Source of the DNA: Burkholderiales bacterium
GTDB lineage: Bacteria; Pseudomonadota; Gammaproteobacteria; Burkholderiales; Burkholderiaceae_C
NCBI GenBank assembly: GCA_947453585.1
Contig: CANGHQ010000021.1
Location: forward strand, 1 to 11,704
Length of the DNA stretch: 11,704 nt
Direction: 5' to 3'
Position numbers and translations under genes: made by a program. Below, one piece after another: positions 1 to 7,245 of this stretch; the stretch's first letter is position 1, and each line of letters begins with the position of its first letter. The notes beneath the pieces were generated by a model. The model was not told the DNA's origin. It saw only the letters and a program-made list of their open reading frames with translations, and did not search any database.

Positions 1-1799
1 ACGATCTCGCCGTTGGCCTTGGGCGCTTGCACGATGCGCAGCTTTTGCTCAGGCGAAATGCGCGCGCAGATCTGCACGCTTTGCATGCGCTGCTGCAGTT
101 GGGCGTCAGTCATGGCGCCAAGCGTGTCGCCGGTCAGGATGTCGTCCCCATGGCTGCCGTCAAGGTGCGCGGCTTTTGCGATGGCCTGGGCCGTTACCGG
201 ATAGTCGCCGGTGATCATCACCACGCGGATGCCTGCGTTATGGCATTGCGCCATGGCCGCCGGAATCTCCGGGCGCAGCGGATCAGCCAGCCCCAAAAGA
301 CCGAGCAGTTCAAAGTCAAAGTCATGGGCCTGGGCAGGTAAGGCGGTGCCGACATGGCGCGAGCGCGCCACCGCCAGCACGCGCAGGCCGTTGGCCGCCA
401 TGGTGTCCACAGCCGCTTGCACCGGCGCGCGCTCCTCAGCGGGCAGGTGGCACAGGTCCAAAATCGCCTCGTGCGAACCTTTGGCCGCCACGCAATGGGT
501 GTTGGCCTGGCCGCTGATGTCGCCCGCGTCGCTGCCCGGCGTGGCGCGCCACACATGGGACATGGCGCGCAGCTCGGGCGTCAGGCCGTATTCCTGCACC
601 AGTTGCCAGCTGCCATGCAGGTGTTCGGTCCCCAACAACGTCTGCTGACCCAGGCGGTGAAAGGCTTGCTCCATCGGGTCTTGCCCTGCCACCTCGCTTG
701 CCAAAATTGCATATTCCAGCAGCGCATGAAAGTCCTCTGGCAGGGCGACTGGAGTGGCATCGTCCAGGGCCAGGCTCTGGGCTGGCGTGGCGGCGCTAGC
801 GGGCAGGTGCAGCGCGGTCACGGTCATGCGGTTTTGGGTCAGGGTGCCGGTTTTGTCCGCGCACAGCACCGAGGTCGCGCCCAGGGTCTCGATGGCCGCG
901 ATGCGGCGGGTCAGCACCTGCTGGCGGGACAAACGCCAGGCGCCCAGCGCAGGCAGCACAGTCAGGACCACCGTAAATTCCTGCGGCATCAAGGACATGG
1001 TCAGCGCAATGCCTGAGAGCAGCGCCGCCATCCAGTCACCGTGGGACAGGCCCAAGATCAGCACCAGTCCCGCACTGGCCAGCAGGCCAATGGCCGCCAG
1101 AAGCTGCACCAAGCGGGCCATTTGCGCCTTGAGCGGCGACAGTTCCTGACCCAGTGCGCCCAGTGCGCTACCGATGCGCCCCATTTCACTGCGCGCGCCC
1201 GTGGCGCTGACGCGGGCCAGGCCGTGGCCGCGCACACACAGGGTGCCGCAATACATCTGGGCCAAACCGTCGCCACCGGGGCGCGGAGGCGTGGTTGGCG
1301 CGCTGCCATTGCTTGGTAATTTGGACACCGGTACCGCCTCGCCGGTGAGCAAGGATTCGTCAACAAACAGCTCGGTGCCGCTGAGCAAGACCGCGTCTGC
1401 GGCAATCCGGTCGCCCTCGGCCAAGACCAATATGTCTCCGCGCACCACCTCGCTCCCGGCAATGCGCTGTTGCTCGCCATCGCGCAACACCAGCGCGCGT
1501 GGGGCGCTGAGTTTGCGCAATGCGGCCAGGGCGTTTTCGGTGCGGCCTTCCTGGTACAGCGTCAGGGCCAGCACCAGCAGCACCATGGCAAACATCACCG
1601 CGCCTTCTTGCAAATCGCCCAAGACCAGGTAGAGCACACCGGCGGCAAGCAGGAGCGCAAACATCGGGTCTTTGAGCGTCTCGGCGGCGATGTCACGCCA
1701 GCGGCGTGTGTGTTCGCCGCTGATCAGGTTGGGTCCGTCCTCGCGCAGTCGGCGTGCTGCCTCCCGCGTGCTCAGGCCAGCCAGTGGATCCCCGTTCAT
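1..1799 (-). CDS. Cation-translocating P-type ATPase, partial (C-terminus beyond window)
   Basis: This is the N-terminal 599 codons of an inner-membrane ATP-driven cation pump; the frame stays open to the window edge. Seen: an N-terminal cation-ATPase segment (about 5-45), two hydrophobic helices (about 47-81), the actuator loop with TGE at 152-154, a hydrophobic pair (about 231-285) holding the M4 motif PQEF at 272-275, the phosphorylation motif DKTGTLT at 315-321 (phosphorylated Asp315), the nucleotide-binding KGSHEA at 440-445, and MITGD at 528-532. The GDGVNDAP hinge and the last membrane helices would lie outside the window. The layout is that of P2-like (Ca2+/Mg2+/Na+ type) pumps. There is no N-terminal CxxC heavy-metal domain and no CPC motif, so a copper/zinc/cadmium P1B pump is unlikely. 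The ion cannot be assigned. The ATG lies 6 bp after the lipoprotein stop with no clear Shine-Dalgarno sequence, which suggests cotranscription and translational coupling. Confidence 0.93.
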   Translation of the reverse strand, partial: MNGDPLAGLSTREAARRLREDGPNLISGEHTRRWRDIAAETLKDPMFALLLAAGVLYLVLGDLQEGAVMFAMVLLVLALTLYQEGRTENALAALRKLSAPRALVLRDGEQQRIAGSEVVRGDILVLAEGDRIAADAVLLSGTELFVDESLLTGEAVPVSKLPSNGSAPTTPPRPGGDGLAQMYCGTLCVRGHGLARVSATGARSEMGRIGSALGALGQELSPLKAQMARLVQLLAAIGLLASAGLVLILGLSHGDWMAALLSGIALTMSLMPQEFTVVLTVLPALGAWRLSRQQVLTRRIAAIETLGATSVLCADKTGTLTQNRMTVTALHLPASAATPAQSLALDDATPVALPEDFHALLEYAILASEVAGQDPMEQAFHRLGQQTLLGTEHLHGSWQLVQEYGLTPELRAMSHVWRATPGSDAGDISGQANTHCVAAKGSHEAILDLCHLPAEERAPVQAAVDTMAANGLRVLAVARSRHVGTALPAQAHDFDFELLGLLGLADPLRPEIPAAMAQCHNAGIRVVMITGDYPVTAQAIAKAAHLDGSHGDDILTGDTLGAMTDAQLQQRMQSVQICARISPEQKLRIVQAPKANGEI

Positions 1800-1805
1800 C
1801 CAGCG

Positions 1806-3026
1806 CTAAAGCGGTGCCAGGACAAAGTTTTGGATCGCCCCCGCACCCGAAATATCCACGTCCACCGACTGGCTTTGGTAGCCCGCAGCCACGCCGCCAA
1901 TGCTGTACAGCCCCGCACGTGCGGTCTGTGCCACCAGCCCGATCGGCAAGCTGCTGCTGTACTGGCCCAACAGGGGCGCGGCCGTGGGCAAGCTCAGCGA
2001 ATACGATCCTGCAGGCGTGGCGCTGTCGTCGGCCGCGACCCACCGGATGGTGGCCACAGGCGTGCTGCTACCCACTCTTTGGAGGGCCTGGACATAGGCC
2101 ACATCAGTTGCGCTGGTCGGGTTCAGGATGGCAGTGCCGCTGACGGTGTTGCTGGCTGACGCGGGCAGGGCGATAGGGGCGCCCACGGTGCTGAGTACCG
2201 AGACGCTGGTCGTGCTGCTCACCGGCACGGCCGCGATCACCGCGCTGGCGTGGTCATTGGCGGTCAGCACCACGTCGTAGCTGCCCACCGGCAGGCGCGC
2301 CAGGAAAAACTCGCCGGTAGTGGCGCTGGGCGCAGTGGCCCGCACGATCGCGCCGTTTTGCTGTGCTGTGACCGTCACGCCAGCGGCCAAAAGGGCGGGA
2401 TCGACATAACCGTCAATACCGTTCAAAACAAAAGGAATGGCCTGGATGACTGGTTTGAGGGCATAACTACCATTTCCCCGGCGCACCACTGATTTGCAAG
2501 CGTCGAAGTCCAGCAGCACATCAGCCCGCTGTCCGGCCACCACCGTGAATTCATGCACCAGCTTGATGCCGCTTTGCACGGCGCTGGGCGTGATCAGCGG
2601 CGTCTCGTTGGTCTGGCCGCTGAGCAACACCGAATTGGCCAGGCCTGCGCCCGTGTTGGGGTCAAGCACCAAGCGCAGCTGCGTGTATTTGCCGGCCTGC
2701 AGCGGGACTTCACCGATTTTGTCGAGCACGCCGTTGTTCAGTTGCAGCAGGTTGATCTTGCGGTTGACGGCGATGTCAACCCAGCCAGCGTCGCCTTCAG
2801 TGGCGCTGCTGCTGGTGTGCACGCGCACCGTGCTGACCGTGACGTTCACCGCGTCAAAACCGCAGGCCGGCGCGTCTGTGATGGATACCCCCAAGGTGCC
2901 GTTCGATGTTCCCGCGCTGCCACCACCGCCACTACAGGCGGCAAGCGCCAGTGCTGTGGCTAAGGCGAGTGTTGTGGCGACACGCGCCCCCCATTTCGAC
3001 GCAGTTTGGCTTGCTTTGAATGGCAT
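1806..3026 (-). CDS. DUF4382 domain-containing lipoprotein
   Basis: A 406-residue predicted lipoprotein of unknown function. Seen: a basic N-terminus, a hydrophobic stretch and a lipobox ending LALAAC, with the lipidated Cys at 31, followed by a glycine-rich linker. Residues about 43-195 match DUF4382: a GTLGVSITDAP-like opening, an AVNVTVSTVRVH strand, and a closing segment around YALKPVIQAI. Residues about 200-270 look like a carboxypeptidase-regulatory/beta-sandwich repeat (GEFFLARLPVGSYDVVL), and 290-406 contain a second similar segment ending in VLAPL. The lack of Asp at +2 after Cys (it is Ser) favours outer-membrane sorting by the usual Lol rule. The start is supported by GGGAG upstream of the ATG. 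It is the first gene of a possible two-gene unit with the P-type ATPase; no functional link between the families is known to me. Confidence 0.85.
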   Translation of the reverse strand: MPFKASQTASKWGARVATTLALATALALAACSGGGGSAGTSNGTLGVSITDAPACGFDAVNVTVSTVRVHTSSSATEGDAGWVDIAVNRKINLLQLNNGVLDKIGEVPLQAGKYTQLRLVLDPNTGAGLANSVLLSGQTNETPLITPSAVQSGIKLVHEFTVVAGQRADVLLDFDACKSVVRRGNGSYALKPVIQAIPFVLNGIDGYVDPALLAAGVTVTAQQNGAIVRATAPSATTGEFFLARLPVGSYDVVLTANDHASAVIAAVPVSSTTSVSVLSTVGAPIALPASASNTVSGTAILNPTSATDVAYVQALQRVGSSTPVATIRWVAADDSATPAGSYSLSLPTAAPLLGQYSSSLPIGLVAQTARAGLYSIGGVAAGYQSQSVDVDISGAGAIQNFVLAPL

Positions 3027-3108
3027 TGGATTGCTCCCATGGACGGGTTGGAGTTGCGAGCGTCCATCCTAGGTGCGGCCTTGCCAACGCGACTTGACTT
3101 GCGTCACT

Positions 3109-3127
3109 GCCCAGCCTGTTTCTGGGC
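3109..3127 (-). terminator. Weak hairpin after the Qor gene
   Basis: A perfect 6-bp inverted repeat (GCCCAG / CTGGGC, 7-nt loop) begins 11 nt past the stop of the Qor gene on the minus strand. No T-tract follows it, so it is not a textbook intrinsic terminator. It could mark the end of the catabolic cassette before the separately expressed lipoprotein gene, or be incidental in GC-rich DNA. Confidence 0.25.
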
Positions 3128-3138
3128 GGCGCCCGCGT

Positions 3139-4110
3139 TCAGGGCAGCAATACAGTAGCGCCCACCGTTTTGCGCGACTCAAGGGCGCGGTGCGCATCGG
3201 CAGCGTCTGCTAGTGCAAAAGTTTGCGACGCTTCGCTCTTGATCTTGCCCGCAAGCACCATGTCAAACACTTCTTGCGCCATGTCCAGCATGTGCGCGCG
3301 CGGCATGATGTAGTGCATCATGGCCGGACGGGTCAGCCACAGCGAGCCCTTGGCCGCCAGTTGCATGGTGTCTATCACCACCGGGCCCGAAGATGTGCCG
3401 TTGCTCACCAGCGTGCCGCGTGGCTGCAGGCTGTTGAGTGAGGCCTCCAGCGTGTCCTTGCCCACCGAATCAAACACCACGGGAACGCCCTTGCCGCCGG
3501 TGATTTCTTTTACCCGTTGTGCAATGTCTTCACGCCCGGTGATGATGGTGTGGGTGCAGCCGTTTGCTTTGGCTAGCGCCGCTTTTTCGTCGGTGCTGAC
3601 GGTGCCAATCATGGTCACGCCCAGAGCGCGCGCCCACTGGCAGGCGATCAAGCCCACGCCACCGGCGGCGGCGTGGTAGAGGATGGTTTCGCCGCCTTTT
3701 AAGGGGAATACCTGGCGAAACAGGTACTGCGCAGTCATGCCCTTCATCATCAGGGTGGCCGCAGTGCTGTCGGAGATGCCGTCGGGCAGTTTGATCAGCA
3801 CGACAGCGGGCATCAGGCGCACATCAGAATAGGCGCCTTGCGGGCCAATCAGGTAACCCACACGGTCGCCTACGGCAACTTCGCTCACGCCTTCGCCCAC
3901 TGCTTCGACCACGCCCACGGCGTCCGAACCCAAGCCGCTGGGCAGAGGCGCCGGATAGCGACCGGTGCGCACATAGATGTCAATAAAGTTGACGGCAATG
4001 CCCGTGTGGCGCACACGTGCCTGGCCGGGGCCGGGCTCGCCCACTTCGACGGTTTCCAGGCGCAGGACCTCGGGGCCGCCGGTTTCATAAAAACGAATTG
4101 CTTTTGCCAT
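3139..4110 (-). CDS. NADPH:quinone oxidoreductase (zinc-free MDR family)
   Basis: A 323-residue cytoplasmic medium-chain reductase of the Qor type, a family that reduces quinones or activated double bonds with NADPH. Seen: the family opening (AKAIRFYETGGPEVL), NFIDIYVRTGRYP at 41-53, the Rossmann glycine motif AAAGGVG at 148-154, the cofactor-binding stretch ending GTVSTDEK, and a C-terminal ESRKTVGATVLLP typical of Qor. There are no structural-zinc cysteines. The frame is open upstream to 4293, but the homologous start is the ATG at 4110, preceded by AAGGTGG; the upstream part is antisense-like sequence inside the BKACE gene. It begins 4 nt after the BKACE stop, so the two are almost certainly translated from one mRNA. 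In this cassette it may reduce a pathway intermediate rather than a free quinone; that is inference. Confidence 0.92.
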   Translation of the reverse strand: MAKAIRFYETGGPEVLRLETVEVGEPGPGQARVRHTGIAVNFIDIYVRTGRYPAPLPSGLGSDAVGVVEAVGEGVSEVAVGDRVGYLIGPQGAYSDVRLMPAVVLIKLPDGISDSTAATLMMKGMTAQYLFRQVFPLKGGETILYHAAAGGVGLIACQWARALGVTMIGTVSTDEKAALAKANGCTHTIITGREDIAQRVKEITGGKGVPVVFDSVGKDTLEASLNSLQPRGTLVSNGTSSGPVVIDTMQLAAKGSLWLTRPAMMHYIMPRAHMLDMAQEVFDMVLAGKIKSEASQTFALADAADAHRALESRKTVGATVLLP

Positions 4111-4114
4111 GGTG

Positions 4115-5173
4115 TCAGGCCACCTTGCGCAAATAACCCTGGTGCCCTTGCTTGGGGTTGGGGGCAAAGCCGTTTTGGGCCAAAGTTTCTTCGGTGGTGT
4201 CGTAAAAAACGCCAATCTTGCAGATCTTGCGCGCCTCTTTGCCGGTGGCGATAGGGCGGCCGAATTCGCGTGAGATGCGCACCAACTGCTCAATCTGGCG
4301 CACGGTGCTCATTTTGGACTGGTGGTCTTGCGTCCACAGGTTGTCTTCAATGCCGCAGCGCACATGCAAGCCCATGGCAATGCCCATCATGTTGATGGGC
4401 AACACGTTGCGCATCGAGCTTTCGACCGTGAGCATAGAACCGTCGGGAATGGCGCGCAAAAAATTGGCAAGGTTGTAGATGCTGGGCGCGTCCATGCCGC
4501 CGCTGATGGCGACCCAGTTCATGACCAGCGGGCCTTTGTAGACGCCGCGGCGCATCAGACGCTCCACCGTCTCAAAGCTGTTGATGTTGTAGAACTGAAA
4601 GGCGCTCTGGATGCCCGCAGCGCTCAGGCGGCGGATGTGCTCTTCCACCCAGCCGGGGCCGGCCGGCACGATCATTTCGCGGTAGGCCTGGTAGATCTCG
4701 GGTTCGGCCATAGACGTGCCGGCGTAGTCGGCGATGTCCATGTGCTCGAGCACGTTCATCTGCGAGGTGTTGACCGTCACCGTCACCTGGTCGGGCTGGG
4801 GGTCAAGTTCGGCCAGCATGTGGCGGGTGTCGTCCGACAGCCACTTGGCGGCAGCGCCGTCGGTCTCGGGAGCAAAAGAGATGGAGCCGCCTACTTGGAT
4901 CACCATGTCGGGCACGGCTTTGCGCACACCGGCAATCAGTTCATTGAACTTGGACAGGCGTTTGCTGCCCTTGCCATCCAATTCGCGCACATGCAGGTGC
5001 AGCACGGTGGCGCCAGCGTTGTAGCAGTCCACCGCTTTTTGCACCTGTTCAGCCATGGAGACCGGAATGTCTTCTGGAAAGTCCGAGGGAATCCACTCGG
5101 GGCCGTAAGGGGCGGCGGTGATGACCAAGGGGTCCTGGTTTTCGGGAAAAAGCGAGCCGTCGAGAAAGTTCAT
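4115..5173 (-). CDS. BKACE family enzyme (3-keto-5-aminohexanoate cleavage protein family, DUF849)
   Basis: A 352-residue beta-keto acid cleavage enzyme. The family condenses a beta-keto acid with acetyl-CoA and splits it to acetoacetate plus a new acyl-CoA, using a divalent zinc in a TIM barrel. Seen: the metal-binding His-x-His in VLHLHVRE (His59, His61), and the R-x-G-x-E-D block in HVRCGIEDN with Arg272, Glu276 and Asp277. By alignment to characterised Kce these correspond to Arg226, Glu230 (zinc ligand) and Asp231. The protein is longer than the roughly 270-310 residues of Kce, with an extended N-terminus (DPLVITAAPYGPEW), so it belongs to a different subclade. Lysine fermentation is an unlikely role, because no other kdd/kam-type genes are nearby and the neighbours are an oxygenase and a Bug protein. 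The start is supported by AGGA 6 nt upstream of the ATG. The substrate is not assignable. Confidence 0.93.
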   Translation of the reverse strand: MNFLDGSLFPENQDPLVITAAPYGPEWIPSDFPEDIPVSMAEQVQKAVDCYNAGATVLHLHVRELDGKGSKRLSKFNELIAGVRKAVPDMVIQVGGSISFAPETDGAAAKWLSDDTRHMLAELDPQPDQVTVTVNTSQMNVLEHMDIADYAGTSMAEPEIYQAYREMIVPAGPGWVEEHIRRLSAAGIQSAFQFYNINSFETVERLMRRGVYKGPLVMNWVAISGGMDAPSIYNLANFLRAIPDGSMLTVESSMRNVLPINMMGIAMGLHVRCGIEDNLWTQDHQSKMSTVRQIEQLVRISREFGRPIATGKEARKICKIGVFYDTTEETLAQNGFAPNPKQGHQGYLRKVA

Positions 5174-5219
5174 GCGAAATCCTGGTGGGTAAATGGGGGG
5201 GCGAAATGCGGGTGTCGCT

Positions 5220-6092
5220 TTAGTAAGGCGTATCGCCCATGATGCCGGCGCGTTCCATCTTGCGGTGGCAAGGCGGGTAGTCCATCACCGCGTAGTGCTG
5301 GGTGCTGCGGTTGTCCCAGATGGCGACCGAGTTGGGCTTCCAGCGCCAGCGCACCTGGTATTCGGGGATATAGGCTTGCGATATCAAATAGCGCATCAGG
5401 TCGGCGGCGCCGGGTACCGCGTCCTGGCCAAAGCGCACATTGGCAGGCGTGTGGAAGTTGCTGAAATGGGTGGCAAACGCGTTGACGAAGAGTACCTTTT
5501 CGCCGGTTTCGGGGTGCGTGCGCACCACCGGGTGTTCGGCGTCCGGGAACTGGGCCTTGAGGGCCAGTCGCTTTTCAATCGGCATGGCCGCACCAAAACT
5601 GGCCTCAATGCTGTGGCGCGCACGCAGCGGCGCAATTTGCGCCTTCACGTGCGCGGGCAGGTTCTCAAAGGCCAGTGCCATATTGACCCACATGGTGTCG
5701 CCGCCTACCGGCGGGCATTCGATGCAGCGCAGCACGCAGCCCATAGGCGGCTTGTCGCGCCAGGTGGCGTCGGTGTGCCAGGCGTTCTCGTACCGGTCGG
5801 CGGGCGCGTCGGGTGATTTGTAAATGCGCACCAAACCGGGGTAATCGGGGTCGCTGCCTGCCACCGGGTGACCTTCGAGCTCGCCAAAGCGGCGCGCGAA
5901 CGCCACGTGCTCGGCGCGGCTGATGTCCTGGTCGCGCAAAAACAGCACTTTGTGTTGCAGCAGCAAGGCCCGGATATCGGCAAACAAGCCGTCGTCGCGG
6001 GCGGCTGCGCCCAGATTCACACCGCTGATCTCTGCGCCGATGGCACAGGTCAGGGGTTCAACCCGCATGCGGGTGGCGGCAGTGAGAGCCAT
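5220..6092 (-). CDS. TauD/TfdA family Fe(II)/2-oxoglutarate-dependent dioxygenase
   Basis: A 290-residue cytoplasmic non-heme iron oxygenase. The family couples oxidative decarboxylation of 2-oxoglutarate to hydroxylation of a small acid, often releasing sulfite, phenol or an amine. Seen: the iron triad His106-x-Asp108 (WHTD) and His266 (in NRSTQHYAVMDY), the 2-oxoglutarate-binding arginines in HRKMERAG (Arg277, Arg281), and the family motif HPVVRTHPETGEK at 188-200. All expected catalytic residues are present and the length is normal. The start is well supported by AAGGA about 6 nt upstream of the ATG. It sits 34 nt after the Bug gene and 46 nt before the BKACE gene, inside the cassette. True taurine use is not indicated: there are no tauABC transporter genes beside it. 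Related members attack 2,4-D, alpha-ketoglutarate-linked sulfonates or other carboxylates, so the substrate stays open. Confidence 0.93.
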   Translation of the reverse strand: MALTAATRMRVEPLTCAIGAEISGVNLGAAARDDGLFADIRALLLQHKVLFLRDQDISRAEHVAFARRFGELEGHPVAGSDPDYPGLVRIYKSPDAPADRYENAWHTDATWRDKPPMGCVLRCIECPPVGGDTMWVNMALAFENLPAHVKAQIAPLRARHSIEASFGAAMPIEKRLALKAQFPDAEHPVVRTHPETGEKVLFVNAFATHFSNFHTPANVRFGQDAVPGAADLMRYLISQAYIPEYQVRWRWKPNSVAIWDNRSTQHYAVMDYPPCHRKMERAGIMGDTPY

Positions 6093-6126
6093 GTTGTTTC
6101 CTTTTCCTCGCGGAGGCGGGCAGGGT

Positions 6127-7110
6127 TTACTGGTTCAACTGAATGTCGAAGGTCTTGACAATGGTCGCGTTGCGGTCAAAGTCAGCCTTCACCGACTGTG
6201 CCAGTTGCGCCGAGCTCATGCTGGTGTTGGGCTCGAACCCGGCAGCGACCAGGCGCTCGTTGACCTTGGGTGCCGCAGCGGCTTTGAGCGTGGCGGCGTT
6301 GATTTTTTCCACCATGGCGGGGGAGACTCCAGAGGCTACTGCAGTGCCGACCCAGTTGCTGAAGTCAAGTTCACCATAGCCTTGTTCGGCCAGGGTGGGG
6401 ACGTCGGGCAGGTGCGCCGAACGGGTCTTTGCAGCGACACCTATCGCTTTGAGTTTTCCACCTTTGATGTTGGGCAGTGAAGTCACCAAGCCGTCAAACA
6501 TGACCGCGATATGACCACCCATCACCTGCACCAGCGCGGGCGGCGAACCGGGGAAGGGCACATGCTGCAGGTCCAGCCCTGCCTTTTGGTTAAGAATCAT
6601 GCCCGCGTAGTGCGAGCTGGTGCCCGCACTGTAAGACGCGAAGCTGAGCTTGCCGGGATTGGCCTTGGCGTAGCTGATCAGGCTTTTGAGGTCATTTGCT
6701 GGAACAGTCGGTCCTACCACCAACACCATGGACGCGCGCGCCACGGTTGCCACTGGGCGCACGTCTTTGAGCGGGTCAAAGCCCGTCTTCATCACGTGGG
6801 GAATTTCGGTCAGGATGTTGCTGGCGGTGACCATGATGGTCTGTCCATCGGCCGGTGCGGCCATCAAGGCCTTGACTGCAATCGCGCCGCCCGCGCCGGG
6901 TTTGTTGTCCACCATCACCGGTTGGCCGATATCGGCGGCGATTTGGTCGGCCAAAATGCGCGCCACCACGTCCATGGTGCCGCCCGCAGGCGCTGGCACG
7001 ATCATGCGCACGGGTTTGTCGGTCCAGGCCATGGCCGCAGTTGAGCACAGCAAGGCCAGGGCGGCCAGCGGCCGGATAAGTCGGGTTCGGATCATGGAAG
7101 CGTTTGTCAT
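6127..7110 (-). CDS. Tripartite tricarboxylate transporter (Bug/TctC family) substrate-binding protein
   Basis: A 327-residue periplasmic binding protein that captures organic acids. Seen: a signal peptide with basic residues, a hydrophobic core and an AMA-W cleavage site near residue 28, then the mature N-terminus DKPVRMIVPAPAGG, the family motif NKPGAGG (69-75), the HVPFPGSPPALVQVMGGH stretch (183-200), and VPTLAEQGY in the C-terminal lobe. These are hallmarks of Bug proteins, which are greatly expanded in Bordetella, Polaromonas and relatives and often lack their own TctA/TctB membrane partners; none is present here. The frame is open to 7170, but the ATG at 7110 is chosen because it has a strong AGGAGA Shine-Dalgarno 6 nt away and gives a normal signal peptide. 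It is the first gene of the four-gene minus-strand cassette. Confidence 0.95.
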   Translation of the reverse strand: MTNASMIRTRLIRPLAALALLCSTAAMAWTDKPVRMIVPAPAGGTMDVVARILADQIAADIGQPVMVDNKPGAGGAIAVKALMAAPADGQTIMVTASNILTEIPHVMKTGFDPLKDVRPVATVARASMVLVVGPTVPANDLKSLISYAKANPGKLSFASYSAGTSSHYAGMILNQKAGLDLQHVPFPGSPPALVQVMGGHIAVMFDGLVTSLPNIKGGKLKAIGVAAKTRSAHLPDVPTLAEQGYGELDFSNWVGTAVASGVSPAMVEKINAATLKAAAAPKVNERLVAAGFEPNTSMSSAQLAQSVKADFDRNATIVKTFDIQLNQ

Positions 7111-7176
7111 TGGGAGTCTCCTGTTGTTGTAGTGAGTGGCGCCGGGTCTGGGTCCCATGCGCCGCGTCAAGGGCTG

Positions 7177-7182
7177 AATGTA
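7177..7182 (-). promoter_or_regulatory. Possible -10 of the catabolic cassette
   Basis: On the minus strand TACATT matches 4 of 6 consensus -10 bases. The hexamer 17 nt upstream (CATCAT, 7200-7205) is a poor -35. A poor -35 lying just beyond a direct-repeat operator is what an AraC-type class II activated promoter looks like, but the assignment is by eye and weak. It would give a leader of about 60 nt. Confidence 0.25.
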
Positions 7183-7207
7183 CCTATGTGCAATCCTTGA
7201 TGATGTT

Positions 7208-7213
7208 TATACT
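7208..7213 (+). promoter_or_regulatory. Possible -10 of the AraC-family regulator gene
   Basis: TATACT on the plus strand matches 5 of 6 consensus -10 bases, 33 bp before the regulator ATG. No good -35 is visible 17 bp upstream. The direct-repeat operator begins at its last base and extends downstream over the expected transcription start, so binding there would favour autorepression. Confidence 0.3.
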
Positions 7214-7242
7214 GGGACATTCCATTTATTATTTGGGACATT
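7213..7242 (+). repeat. Direct repeat TGGGACATT x2, 21-bp period: candidate AraC-family operator
   Basis: Two identical 9-bp copies of TGGGACATT start at 7213 and 7234, exactly 21 bp (two helical turns) apart, in the 135-bp gap between the divergent cassette and the regulator. AraC-family dimers classically bind direct repeats with about 21-bp spacing, so this is the best operator candidate in the window. It ends 3 bp before the regulator start codon. A further TGGGAC core lies on the minus strand at 7152-7157 and may be a distal half-site or chance. Confidence 0.6.
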
Positions 7243-7245
7243 TGC

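Noticed and set aside
354..1016. 220-residue plus-strand open frame inside the P-type ATPase region
   Set aside because: No recognisable domain; the minus strand encodes continuous P-type ATPase motifs across the same bases.
1470..2159. 229-residue plus-strand open frame spanning the ATPase/lipoprotein junction
   Set aside because: Composition is that of a shadow and it covers the antisense of two well supported genes.
4111..4293. 61-residue N-terminal extension of the Qor gene
   Set aside because: It lies within the BKACE gene in another frame, lacks family similarity, and the ATG at 4110 has its own Shine-Dalgarno and a canonical Qor N-terminus.
4322..5242. 306-residue open frame on the plus strand opposite the BKACE gene
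   Set aside because: His/Ala/Val-rich low-information protein typical of an antisense shadow in GC-rich DNA; the minus-strand BKACE with intact catalytic motifs is the real gene.
7111..7170. 20-residue upstream extension of the Bug protein start
   Set aside because: It would bury the signal peptide; the ATG at 7110 has a strong AGGAGA at ideal spacing.
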